The notes under the pieces are model-generated. The model had not been told where the DNA came from. It was given only the letters and a program-made list of their open reading frames with translations, and did not search any database. Positions 8,385-15,434 of a stretch of 29,528 bases of DNA are shown piece by piece. How positions within the stretch are numbered: position 1 is the stretch's first letter; each line of letters begins with the position of its first letter. Both the position numbers and the translations under genes were made by a program. The stretch is from positions 1-29,528 of the forward strand of contig CAJUQK010000026.1 of NCBI GenBank assembly GCA_910588205.1, given 5' to 3'. The stretch comes from an uncultured Eggerthellaceae bacterium. GTDB taxonomy: Bacteria > Actinomycetota > Coriobacteriia > Coriobacteriales > Eggerthellaceae.

Positions 8385-9530
8385 CTAGTCCCACATCTCC
8401 GGACGGACGAGGGTGGGATCAGACACGCGGTTCGGGAAGTAATCCTCGCAGCCGCCTTCGCGATACACGTCAGCCGTGCAGCAGTGCAAACCGCCACCGA
8501 ACGGATAGGCGTCGCGCAGATCGCAGGGGATGACGTTCATGCCCAACTGATCCATCTGCTCCATCTGGTACTTCTCGGAGGCTTCCACCACCACCGTCTT
8601 CGGATCCAACACCAGGCAATTCATGGACAGCCACACTGAGCTGTAGCAGAGCGCCGGAGGCTCTGTGTGCGCAGGCTGAGCCGCCTCAACGATCTGCCAA
8701 TCGTTGGCCTCGAAGATGGCACGCTGCTCTTGGGGCAGCGGGCGCACCGGATTGTTGATGATGAGGCCGGGACGCAGCGGGACGAACGTGGCATCGATAT
8801 GGATGGGATACGGGTCTCCCGGGAAGTTCACGGCATGGATGCGCAGGTCGGGATGGTAGCGCTGCATCCAATCCATGGCAGCACGGTTCGTGGTCAAGCC
8901 ATGCTGGACGAAGATATCCTTGCCCATGCGCATCCAGTCAGCAGCATCCCACATGGGTTCCACTTCGGTGGTGACGAAGTCCTTGTTGGCCGTACGCACC
9001 AAACGCTCCTCGATGGAGATGGACTCATCGTAGTAGTTATGCTTGTAGGACTTGTCCGTCAGGCGCGGGCGCGGAGCCTGGGTCCAGATGAACTCAGGAT
9101 CCTCCTCGAAGTACTTCTCCATGAGCGGCCAATAGGCCAGGTACTCGAAGTAGCGGCTGCGGAAGGACTGAGCAGCGGCCATGATCTCATTGCCGATGGT
9201 GAGCAGTACGTCACGCGGCGGCATGCAGCCCATCATGGAGTCGTTCGTGAAATCAGGAGTGCCTATTTTTTGGTTCCACTGCAGCGGCGTGGGACGGTCT
9301 ACCTTGATGCCCCGATCTTCCAGGATCTTCACCAGACGCTCAAGAGCCGCGTTGCCCTTCTCCACCGTCTCCAGCGGACGAAGACCCCACATGCCCCGCA
9401 TGTCAGAATCTACCGGCACCTTCTCAGAGGAGGCAGGCTCCTCAGGGGGGATCATACCGTTATCGCAGCGACCGACGATCACATGCTTCAGCGGATCCCA
9501 ATCATTCCATGAATTGACGATCTTAGGCAT
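8385..9530 (-). CDS. L-arginine:glycine amidinotransferase-like enzyme
   Basis: 381-residue guanidino-group-modifying enzyme closely resembling vertebrate AGAT (GATM). Corresponding blocks are SWNDWDPLKHVIVGR at the N-terminus, KIGTPDF, RSRYFEYLAYWPLM, FVTTEVEPMWDAADWMRMGKD (catalytic Asp), PIHIDATF (catalytic His) and GGGLHCCTADV (catalytic Cys). The full triad is therefore present. AGAT moves the amidino group of arginine to glycine, giving ornithine and guanidinoacetate; bacterial relatives use other acceptors (lysine in AmtA, inosamine phosphates in StrB) or hydrolyse. The residue before HIDATF is Ile, where AGAT has Met, so the acceptor may differ. It has its own promoter (-10 TATAAT, -35 TTGAAG) and terminator, so it is a single-gene transcript. 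Cytosolic. Confidence 0.88.
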   Translation of the reverse strand: MPKIVNSWNDWDPLKHVIVGRCDNGMIPPEEPASSEKVPVDSDMRGMWGLRPLETVEKGNAALERLVKILEDRGIKVDRPTPLQWNQKIGTPDFTNDSMMGCMPPRDVLLTIGNEIMAAAQSFRSRYFEYLAYWPLMEKYFEEDPEFIWTQAPRPRLTDKSYKHNYYDESISIEERLVRTANKDFVTTEVEPMWDAADWMRMGKDIFVQHGLTTNRAAMDWMQRYHPDLRIHAVNFPGDPYPIHIDATFVPLRPGLIINNPVRPLPQEQRAIFEANDWQIVEAAQPAHTEPPALCYSSVWLSMNCLVLDPKTVVVEASEKYQMEQMDQLGMNVIPCDLRDAYPFGGGLHCCTADVYREGGCEDYFPNRVSDPTLVRPEMWD

Positions 9531-9583
9531 GGAGGTTCCCTTCTCTCATCTTCATCAGATATATCATGGGTTGAGCCGAAGCG

Positions 9584-9612
9584 ATTATAGTTTCGATGGC
9601 CCCGGGCTTCAA
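9584..9612 (-). promoter_or_regulatory. Promoter of the amidinotransferase gene
   Basis: On the minus strand, TTGAAG (9612-9607), a 17-nt spacer, and a perfect TATAAT (9589-9584) make a good sigma-70-type promoter. The expected start of transcription is near 9577, giving a 5' UTR of about 47 nt before the ATG at 9530. It starts only 6 nt beyond the stop of the alarmone synthetase gene. Confidence 0.75.
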
Positions 9613-9617
9613 GGGAT

Positions 9618-10505
9618 TCAGCAAGGAATCACGGGGGCTACTGGCTTCTTCACTGCCTCTTCGGCCATATCCACCGCCACCCCCGCCGGAGCCTCGAGAG
9701 TGTTCGCCAGATTCATCTGCTTGGCTTGCTGGACCGCCGTGGGTTTAGGATGCGCCTTGTTCCCCTCAAGGGCATTCGCTAGGATCTGCATGCGCTTTTC
9801 CACCCCGCTGATGATCTGGGAGCAGGCCTTCAGCTCTGTGCTGACGTCGATGCCCTCTATCTCATAGACCGATTTGTATTTCAGATCATGCTCGAGGCTT
9901 GCCCAGAAATCCATGGCTATAGTGCGGATCTGGATCTCAACAGGAATGGATTGCTTGCCATTCAAGAAGTAAACGGGAATCTTCACGATCAGATGGAGGC
10001 TACGATACCCGTTCGGTTTGGGGTTGGCGATGTAATCCTTGACCGTAACCACCTCAAGATCATCCTGATGCTCCAAGTACTCCAAGATAGCGTAGGAATC
10101 TTGGACATAGGAGACGATGACCCGCAGACCCGCGATATCCATGATGTACTTCTCCATGGAGTCAAGGGTGGCCTCTTTGCCGTAGCGCTCCAGCTTTTCG
10201 AAGATGGAAGGCACAGACTTCATGCGAGACTCTATGTGATGAATGGGATTGCGGCTCTTGCGCAGCTTCAGATCCTGATCCAAGGTCTCAAGGCGCGTTT
10301 CCATCTGACGCATGGCCGCGTGATACTTCTGCAGGATATCTTGAGCGGCGTATTCCAACACAGTGAGCGCATCTATGTCATTGTTCGTCAAGATGCGGTT
10401 TTGGGTGAGCTTGGAGGTGACCTCCCGAGCAGGTGCCCCATGCTCTCGTTGATAGGAGATGGATGCGCTCATGCGGATGTCATCCAAGGAACCGGGAGTG
10501 CTCAT
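9618..10505 (-). CDS. relQ: Small alarmone (ppGpp) synthetase, RelQ/YjbM-like
   Basis: 295-residue GTP pyrophosphokinase with the synthetase domain only (no HD hydrolase, TGS or ACT domains), so a small alarmone synthetase. It transfers pyrophosphate from ATP to GDP or GTP to make (p)ppGpp in the cytosol. Motifs in order are IHHIESRMKSVPSIFEKLER, DIAGLRVIV (metal-binding Asp), NPKPNGYRSLHLIVKIP (substrate-stacking Tyr in GYRSLH), and VEIQIRTIAMDFWASLEHDLKYK. The C-terminal 50 residues are Ala/Pro-rich and probably disordered. The ATG at 10505 has only a weak GAGG 7 nt upstream; an internal ATG at 10472 has no SD and was not preferred. The RelQ symbol is by domain layout; orthology was not tested. 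Confidence 0.9.
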   Translation of the reverse strand: MSTPGSLDDIRMSASISYQREHGAPAREVTSKLTQNRILTNNDIDALTVLEYAAQDILQKYHAAMRQMETRLETLDQDLKLRKSRNPIHHIESRMKSVPSIFEKLERYGKEATLDSMEKYIMDIAGLRVIVSYVQDSYAILEYLEHQDDLEVVTVKDYIANPKPNGYRSLHLIVKIPVYFLNGKQSIPVEIQIRTIAMDFWASLEHDLKYKSVYEIEGIDVSTELKACSQIISGVEKRMQILANALEGNKAHPKPTAVQQAKQMNLANTLEAPAGVAVDMAEEAVKKPVAPVIPC

Positions 10506-10893
10506 GCCTAGGCCTCAAATCCTTGCTTTCGGAACAGTATCTGCAACCTTGCCGATGACCCGAACGGCCAACGCCCACGCCGCCATCAGGGTTCCTATTC
10601 TAGCCTACACCCCCTCCCTTTCCCAGAGCGTCTACGCAGGTGAGCTCAAGGAGGATACGCGTGGAGAGGGAGGGTAGACCGGAGGGCTTTTTTGGGCTGC
10701 GACCTCTGCAAATATCCCCCTGTCATGCCATTTTTGGAAATTTCTCGGTACATCAGGAGCATTTTGCCTTACCATCTGTACACTCACACAGCGTGCGCAT
10801 GAACTTCAAACGCACCCACGCGGACAGCTGGAATGACGGATGCGACAGATACGCACTGCAACGGTATCAGTCGCCTTAGAGAAAGAGAACGAT
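10506..10893. other. Intergenic region between divergent relQ-like and mIHF genes
   Basis: About 390 nt without a convincing gene. It must hold the promoters of both divergent genes. On the minus side there is a TAGAAT (within ggctagaatagg, near 10598-10603); on the plus side the best -10-like word is TACACT (near 10781-10786). Neither has a good -35. A run of six Ts at 10690 follows no stem. Confidence 0.4.
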
Positions 10894-11202
10894 ATGGCAG
10901 CACCTACAATGACCGCCGAACAACGCGCAGCCGCTCTGGAGAAGGCACGCATCGTCCGCGCCGCCCGCTCCGAGATCACCACTAAGCTCTCCACGGGCAT
11001 CATGAGCCCTGAAGATGCACTCAAGAAGGCTGACGATCCCGTTGTTGGGCGCATGAAGGTCAAGTCTTTCATCAACGCTCTGCCGGGCTATGGCAAGGTC
11101 AAGACGGAGAAGCTCATGGAAGAGCTGGGGATTCCCGAGACTCGTCGCATCCAGGGCCTGGGCAGCAAGCAGATGGAGAACCTGAAGAAGGCGCTTGCCT
11201 AA
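10894..11202 (+). CDS. mihF: Actinobacterial integration host factor, mIHF
   Basis: 102-residue nucleoid-associated protein of the mIHF family, a small DNA-bending protein specific to actinobacteria and unrelated in sequence to the enterobacterial IHF/HU fold. The conserved opening TAEQRAAALEKARIVRAARSE, the KMKV-type segment GRMKVKSFINALPGYGKVKTEKLMEELGI, and the ending RRIQGLGSKQMENLKKALA match the mycobacterial protein closely, including the helix-two-turns-helix (H2TH) region that contacts DNA. An in-frame ATG at 10840 would add 18 residues; the internal start is favoured because family members begin MA(L/A)P.LT. The gene is followed by a perfect terminator and is monocistronic. Confidence 0.93.
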   Translation: MAAPTMTAEQRAAALEKARIVRAARSEITTKLSTGIMSPEDALKKADDPVVGRMKVKSFINALPGYGKVKTEKLMEELGIPETRRIQGLGSKQMENLKKALA

Positions 11203-11224
11203 GCTGACCCGCTCTTAGCAGTTC

Positions 11225-11251
11225 AAAGGCTCCCGCAAGGGAGCCTTTTTT
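11225..11251 (+). terminator. Intrinsic terminator of mIHF
   Basis: AAAGGCTCCC (11225-11234), GCAA tetraloop, GGGAGCCTTT (11239-11248) and a T-run to 11251 form a textbook rho-independent terminator 23 nt after the mIHF stop. Confidence 0.92.
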
Positions 11252-11282
11252 CGTTATAGGGCTCGCAATGGGGCCATTGGAG

Positions 11283-11288
11283 TAGAAT
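11283..11288 (+). promoter_or_regulatory. Possible -10 box for the 11331 gene
   Basis: TAGAAT lies 43 nt before the start of the membrane protein, just past the mIHF terminator. No clear -35 is seen at 16-18 nt spacing. Confidence 0.35.
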
Positions 11289-11330
11289 CGTCTTTTATCC
11301 ACGAGCGAAAGCCTATCTGAGGAGATGAGC

Positions 11331-11945
11331 ATGCAGCAGAACCATACCTCCACCATCCGCGGCCTGAATATAGCCGTCATCGTCCTTGCCGCTTTGAGTC
11401 TCATCGCTTCAGCCATCATCTTCTCAGTGCTGGAGAACAGCAAGGGCCTGCTCTATGACTACATGAGCTCGGAAGAGTATCTGCTCTCCGAATACGACTA
11501 TGGCTTCGACTATGACGATCCATGGGATGATGGCTACGGCCATCGCGGGAGTGGTTACCACGCAGGCCTGAACAACGCTTCTCCCTTGGTCACGACTCAC
11601 GCCGTTCCCGTAAGCTCCTATCAGTACGGCTACCAACCGGACAGTAGGATGGCCTTGGATTTCGCCCTGGGCATCATCAACGGCCTGCTCATCTGGGAGA
11701 TGATCGCTTCGGTGGCCATGCTCGTCTTCGGCATCCTGTCCCTGGTGCGCGCGGGAAAGCCAGAGCAGCTGAAGCAGATCATGGTGTTCGGGATCCTCGG
11801 CGCGGTCATCTCGTTCCTTGCCGGGCATATCATCCTGACCGTGATCTTCGTCGTTTCTGCCGTCATGGCGAACAAGGATAAGAACACCCTGGTTTCCGTT
11901 CCGCCTACCGCCCCCGTGCCGCCTCAAGGGCCCTATCCGTTCTAG
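11331..11945 (+). CDS. Small membrane protein with Tyr/Asp-rich loop
   Basis: 204 residues; family not recognised. One membrane segment near residues 12-33 (IAVIVLAALSLIASAIIFSVL) is followed by an extracytoplasmic-looking stretch of about 70 residues very rich in Tyr, Asp and Gly (SEYDYGFDYDDPWDDGYG). Two or three more membrane segments follow between about 105 and 180, and a short Pro-rich tail ends the protein. The sequence ATGAGCATG offers two starts; GAGGAG directly abuts the first ATG (11325) but is 6 nt from the second, so 11331 is preferred. It converges on the ferredoxin gene with a 6-nt gap. No function is proposed. Confidence 0.75.
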   Translation: MQQNHTSTIRGLNIAVIVLAALSLIASAIIFSVLENSKGLLYDYMSSEEYLLSEYDYGFDYDDPWDDGYGHRGSGYHAGLNNASPLVTTHAVPVSSYQYGYQPDSRMALDFALGIINGLLIWEMIASVAMLVFGILSLVRAGKPEQLKQIMVFGILGAVISFLAGHIILTVIFVVSAVMANKDKNTLVSVPPTAPVPPQGPYPF

Positions 11946-11951
11946 GAAGGG

Positions 11952-13133
11952 CTAGGAAGACCGGAACCGGTCGAAGAGAGAGGCCCGCTCCTCCGGACGG
12001 GATATCTCCAGCAGCTCCGGCTCTAAGTCGAAGAGGCTTGCCAGCGACACCTTCGGTGATACCTCTAGGCACTTGCGCAGGCACACATCCCGACACAGAC
12101 CACACTGGGTACAAAGCTCAGCAGAGAATTCCAGGTACTTCCTGTCTTCTCGCTCAGGTCTGTCGAATTCCGCATGGGAGAGCGCAGCTGTCGGACAGAA
12201 GAGGACGCAAAGGCCGCAACCGGAGCACTGGTCAGCATCTATGGCCAGAGAGCCGAACCGGCGCGTCTCCAATGCCACCTCAGACGTGCTCAGGCCCTCA
12301 GGCCGCTCAGCTGTCTTCTCCAAGCACTCCAACAACTGGAAGTTGCCCTCGGGCTGGAAGGTAGGCATGCGCCCGGAGTGACCAGCGCTCAACCGATCCT
12401 TGAGCGTCCGTGGACGCGCCTGAGCGCCTCCGAGCTTCTCTTCCATCGTCTTCTTGGCCACATTCCCCGCAACGCTGCGCATATAGCGGCCCGTCTGGGC
12501 CAGCAATCCGCGTCGGTCTTCGCCACGAACATTGGCCCGACGGGGGGAAAGCACCTCGGGCGGGAACTGGGAGGTACGCGTGATGATAGCCTGAGCCCCT
12601 ACGGCTTCCAGCATGTCCGCCGCCTGATGAACAGATGTCGTTATGAACCCATCAGCCGCCCCGTATTTACAGGTGGCACAATCTCCATCCACCAGCAGGA
12701 TGTCATCCAGCCCCGCTGCCGCCAGCCCGAGGAGCTCCGGCTCCCCCACTGCTCCCAAACAGGGCACCTCAGCGAACCGTTCTGGATCGGCTTCATGACG
12801 CGCTGCAGCCCGGGCGCAGGCCAAGATGCCCATCCCCCGCGGCCTGTCAGCGGTCTTGAGGGTAGAGGACAGCACCTGCGCGCTCGTAGGCTCGAGCAAC
12901 GAGAGGGCACAGGTGGGGCACACCGTAGTGCACACCCCGCACCGAACGCAGACGTCTGGATCCACGGACACCATGTTCTGCTGGACGGTGATAGCCGCCG
13001 CCAAGCAGGCATCACAGCAACGACGGCACGTGGCATTGCGGTTCCGCACCGCCACGCATCTATCCTCATCTATGGCAAGGGGGCTGACCTTGAGATAATC
13101 AGCATAACTCAGGACATCCGCAACGAAAGGCAT
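11952..13133 (-). CDS. Multi-cluster 4Fe-4S ferredoxin-type protein
   Basis: 393 residues with ferredoxin domains at both ends. The N-terminal pair uses C26, C36, C39/C40, C43, and C62, C65, C68, C72 (VCVRCGVCTTVCPTC). The C-terminal pair uses C303/306/309/313 (CSGCGLCVLFCP) and C341/344/347/351/355 (CTQCGLCRDVCLRKC). The middle (about 100-180) has further paired cysteines, LACARAAA, PCLGAVGEPELL and GDCATCKYG, reminiscent of the cysteine domains of hydrogenase-delta/heterodisulfide-reductase-type proteins. No signal peptide, so a cytosolic electron carrier is likely. It starts 3 nt after the mobBA stop, so the two are almost surely co-transcribed; a role with a molybdoenzyme or in its maturation is inferred from that only. 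Confidence 0.82.
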   Translation of the reverse strand: MPFVADVLSYADYLKVSPLAIDEDRCVAVRNRNATCRRCCDACLAAAITVQQNMVSVDPDVCVRCGVCTTVCPTCALSLLEPTSAQVLSSTLKTADRPRGMGILACARAAARHEADPERFAEVPCLGAVGEPELLGLAAAGLDDILLVDGDCATCKYGAADGFITTSVHQAADMLEAVGAQAIITRTSQFPPEVLSPRRANVRGEDRRGLLAQTGRYMRSVAGNVAKKTMEEKLGGAQARPRTLKDRLSAGHSGRMPTFQPEGNFQLLECLEKTAERPEGLSTSEVALETRRFGSLAIDADQCSGCGLCVLFCPTAALSHAEFDRPEREDRKYLEFSAELCTQCGLCRDVCLRKCLEVSPKVSLASLFDLEPELLEISRPEERASLFDRFRSS

Positions 13134-13136
13134 CGG

Positions 13137-14396
13137 CTATGCGCCCTCGTAATTCCCGAAGTTCGCCTCCAGATGCGCCAACTCCTCAGGGGTATTCGCA
13201 TTGATGAAGCAACCACCCATGGGCTCCACCTCCAATACGCGCCGCTGGGGAAACTCCACGATCTTCAGCTCGGGCGCTCCATAGATGCACTGCACCTTGC
13301 TATCTCCCCGCTCTAAAGCGGCCTGCACGACCTCCAAGCAGCTCGAGCGGCGATACATGGCATGGAACGGTTCGAAGCCGTGGTTGTTCACCGGTACCAC
13401 CACGTCTGCTTCCTTGTCTGCCATCTCGATGGCCTCAGCCACCACCAAAGGTGCGGAAGCGAAGACCATGTCGCAGGCAACGATGGCCACATAGGGATTC
13501 GACGCTGTGGAAAGCGCCGTGAACAGGCCTGGGAGCGCACCGCGGAAATCGTAGGCATCGCGCATCAGCGTGATGTCCAGATGCGGGAACTCCTCGGCCA
13601 GAAAGCCTAGGTTCTCCGGCTCGTTCGTAGTGATGATGAGCTCATCGGCCACGGGAGAGAGCCTGCGCACCAACCGGGTGATGAGGGGCTTGCCCACGAA
13701 GGGCACCGTAGCCTTTGACCTACCCATGCGGCGGCTCTCTCCGCCTGCCTGGATAGCCACGCTCACGCGGGGGCGCACGTAATGCTCCTCCAAGAATCCT
13801 ACGATATCACCGATATCGTCCAGCCCGAAACACGGGATGCCGCACAGGGCCGCCGCTTCGCAAGCTGCCGGGATATCCGTCACCACGGCCACGGTGTTCG
13901 CATCCGGCATCTTCTCGGCTATATCGCGGACGAAGGCGTCTTTTCCGCGAGAGCGCTGCACGCTGTCTCCCGTAAGGGCAACCCCGTCCCGAGCGTCTCC
14001 CAAGAACACTTGGGCCACCACTGCATCGGCCTCATTGGCCTGACGCATGATCTCGATGGTGGGTAGCCCGCTTTTGCGATAGCCTTCCACGACGATGATG
14101 TCATGGCCCGGCATGGAGCGCACGATCTGGGAGCATTCCAGTTCGTGCTTGAGCGTCTTCACCCGCGCCATCTTGGTAGGTGAGGCGATGACCGTCTCCG
14201 TAGCCCCCGCTTCGCGCTGGCGGTAGGAATCCTTTCCCGGATGGTCTATGTCGAACTCCCCATGGGAATGATGCTTGACCGAACCCACATCATGACCCCG
14301 CGCCGTAAGCTCCGCGATGAGCTTGACCACCAGGGTGGTTTTTCCCGAATTATGGCGCCCAACGATGCTAAGGGCCGGGCTGGGAACTTCGATCAT
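13137..14396 (-). CDS. mobBA: MobB-MobA fusion, molybdenum cofactor guanylation
   Basis: 419-residue fusion. The MobB part (about 1-205) has the P-loop GRHNSGKTT at 13-21 and the HDIIVVEGYRKSGLPTIEI segment. The MobA part (about 210-419) has the nucleotidyltransferase signature AIQAGGESRRMGRSKA, then CDMVFASAP (metal-binding Asp) and GGCFINANTPEEL. MobA couples GTP to molybdopterin to make MGD cofactor for enzymes of the DMSO-reductase family; MobB is a GTP-binding helper. The ATG has AAGGAG 8 nt upstream. It lies 30 nt after recR and 3 nt before a ferredoxin gene. MGD-dependent enzymes should therefore be encoded elsewhere in the genome. Confidence 0.92.
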   Translation of the reverse strand: MIEVPSPALSIVGRHNSGKTTLVVKLIAELTARGHDVGSVKHHSHGEFDIDHPGKDSYRQREAGATETVIASPTKMARVKTLKHELECSQIVRSMPGHDIIVVEGYRKSGLPTIEIMRQANEADAVVAQVFLGDARDGVALTGDSVQRSRGKDAFVRDIAEKMPDANTVAVVTDIPAACEAAALCGIPCFGLDDIGDIVGFLEEHYVRPRVSVAIQAGGESRRMGRSKATVPFVGKPLITRLVRRLSPVADELIITTNEPENLGFLAEEFPHLDITLMRDAYDFRGALPGLFTALSTASNPYVAIVACDMVFASAPLVVAEAIEMADKEADVVVPVNNHGFEPFHAMYRRSSCLEVVQAALERGDSKVQCIYGAPELKIVEFPQRRVLEVEPMGGCFINANTPEELAHLEANFGNYEGA

Positions 14397-14426
14397 GGAT
14401 GCATCTCCTTCGGTTGCATAGGTACC

Positions 14427-15023
14427 TCAGAGGTCCAAGCGGCCTTCCATGGCCCGACCCAACGTGACCTCATCAGCATATTCCAGGTCTCCACCCACGG
14501 GAAGCCCACTAGCAGGACGCGTCACGCGGACCCCCAACGGCTTGACCAGCCGGGCAAGGTAGGCAGCCGTTGCCTCCCCTTCCACATTCGGGTTGGTGGC
14601 TATGATGACCTCTTCGACCTCTTCTGAGGAGAGGCGGCGCAGGAGCTCGGATATCTTCAGCTCATCAGGGCCGATGCCCTCCAAAGGCGAAAGCGCACCG
14701 TGCAGCACATGGTACACCCCTTCGAAGACACCCGTCCGTTCAATAGGAGCGATATCCTTCGGCTCTGAGACAACGCAGATCTGACCATGCCTGCGCACAG
14801 GGCTGGCGCAGATGTCACACTGAGCGCTCTCGGCGTAGTTGAAGCAGGTCTGGCAAAAGCAGACCGTGGCCTTCACCTCATGGATGGCATCAGCCAAGCG
14901 GATGGCTTTCGTGGATTCCGTGTTCAGGATGTAATAGGCAATGCGCTGAGCGGACTTCGGCCCCACGCCTGGCAGGCGTTCCAGTTCATCCAAGAGCTTC
15001 TGTATGGAGGGGGCTGAGTGCAT
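14427..15023 (-). CDS. recR: Recombination mediator RecR
   Basis: 198 residues, the usual RecR length. It acts with RecO (and RecF) to load RecA onto SSB-coated single-stranded DNA. Motifs in order are the helix-hairpin-helix LERLPGVGPKSAQRIA near residues 15-30, a four-cysteine zinc finger (CFCQTCFNYAESAQCDIC, about 55-72), the Toprim Walker-B region (ICVVSEPKDI), and ATNPNVEGEATAAYLARL. The region before the ATG lacks a Shine-Dalgarno, so translation may be coupled to ybaB, whose stop lies 30 nt upstream. The dnaX-ybaB-recR order is a widely conserved cluster. Confidence 0.96.
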   Translation of the reverse strand: MHSAPSIQKLLDELERLPGVGPKSAQRIAYYILNTESTKAIRLADAIHEVKATVCFCQTCFNYAESAQCDICASPVRRHGQICVVSEPKDIAPIERTGVFEGVYHVLHGALSPLEGIGPDELKISELLRRLSSEEVEEVIIATNPNVEGEATAAYLARLVKPLGVRVTRPASGLPVGGDLEYADEVTLGRAMEGRLDL

Positions 15024-15053
15024 GGGCTTGGCGAAGGCAGAACGGGACAGGGC

Positions 15054-15356
15054 CTAGAAGGGCAGGTTCATCCCGCCCATGATGCTGCTCATGCGCTCAT
15101 TGGATGTCTCGGAAGCCGTACGAAGAGCCTCGTTCACGGCCGCAACGATAGTGTCTTCCAGCATCTCCGTATCTTCCGGATCAATGGCCTCGGGATCTAT
15201 CTTCAGGGCCTTCAGCTCACCACCACCGGTCACCGTGGCCTCTACCATGCCGCCGCCCGCCGTGGCAGTGAACTCCATCTGGGCGATCTCTTCCTGAGCA
15301 GCCGCAGCATCCCGTTGCATCTTCTGGGCCTGCTTCATCATCTTCTTCATATCCAT
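15054..15356 (-). CDS. ybaB: YbaB/EbfC nucleoid-associated protein
   Basis: About 100 residues. It opens with MDMKKMMKQAQKMQRD (an amphipathic helix), then the hallmark VEATVTGGGELKALKIDPEAIDPED and ends GGMNLPF, all typical of the YbaB/EbfC family of small dimeric DNA-binding proteins. The start at 15356 has AAGGAG 8 nt upstream; an upstream in-frame ATG at 15374 precedes that SD and is rejected. It lies between dnaX and recR as in many bacteria. Confidence 0.95.
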   Translation of the reverse strand: MDMKKMMKQAQKMQRDAAAAQEEIAQMEFTATAGGGMVEATVTGGGELKALKIDPEAIDPEDTEMLEDTIVAAVNEALRTASETSNERMSSIMGGMNLPF

Positions 15357-15434
15357 AGGAGCTTCTCCTTGCATAGGGTTCGTTTAGGGTGCAGTGTATC
15401 GCATAGCGAATGACCACGGAAGATTGCGAGACTG

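Noticed and set aside
8667..9512. 281-codon open frame on the plus strand
   Set aside because: It lies wholly antisense to the amidinotransferase, whose catalytic motifs prove the minus strand is coding. The translation has no family features.
10686..10695. TTTTTT run upstream of mIHF as a terminator
   Set aside because: No stem precedes it on either strand.
12174..13316. 380-codon open frame on the plus strand
   Set aside because: Antisense to the ferredoxin gene and the end of mobBA. It is explained by high GC; the translation is rich in Arg, Gln and His with no motif.
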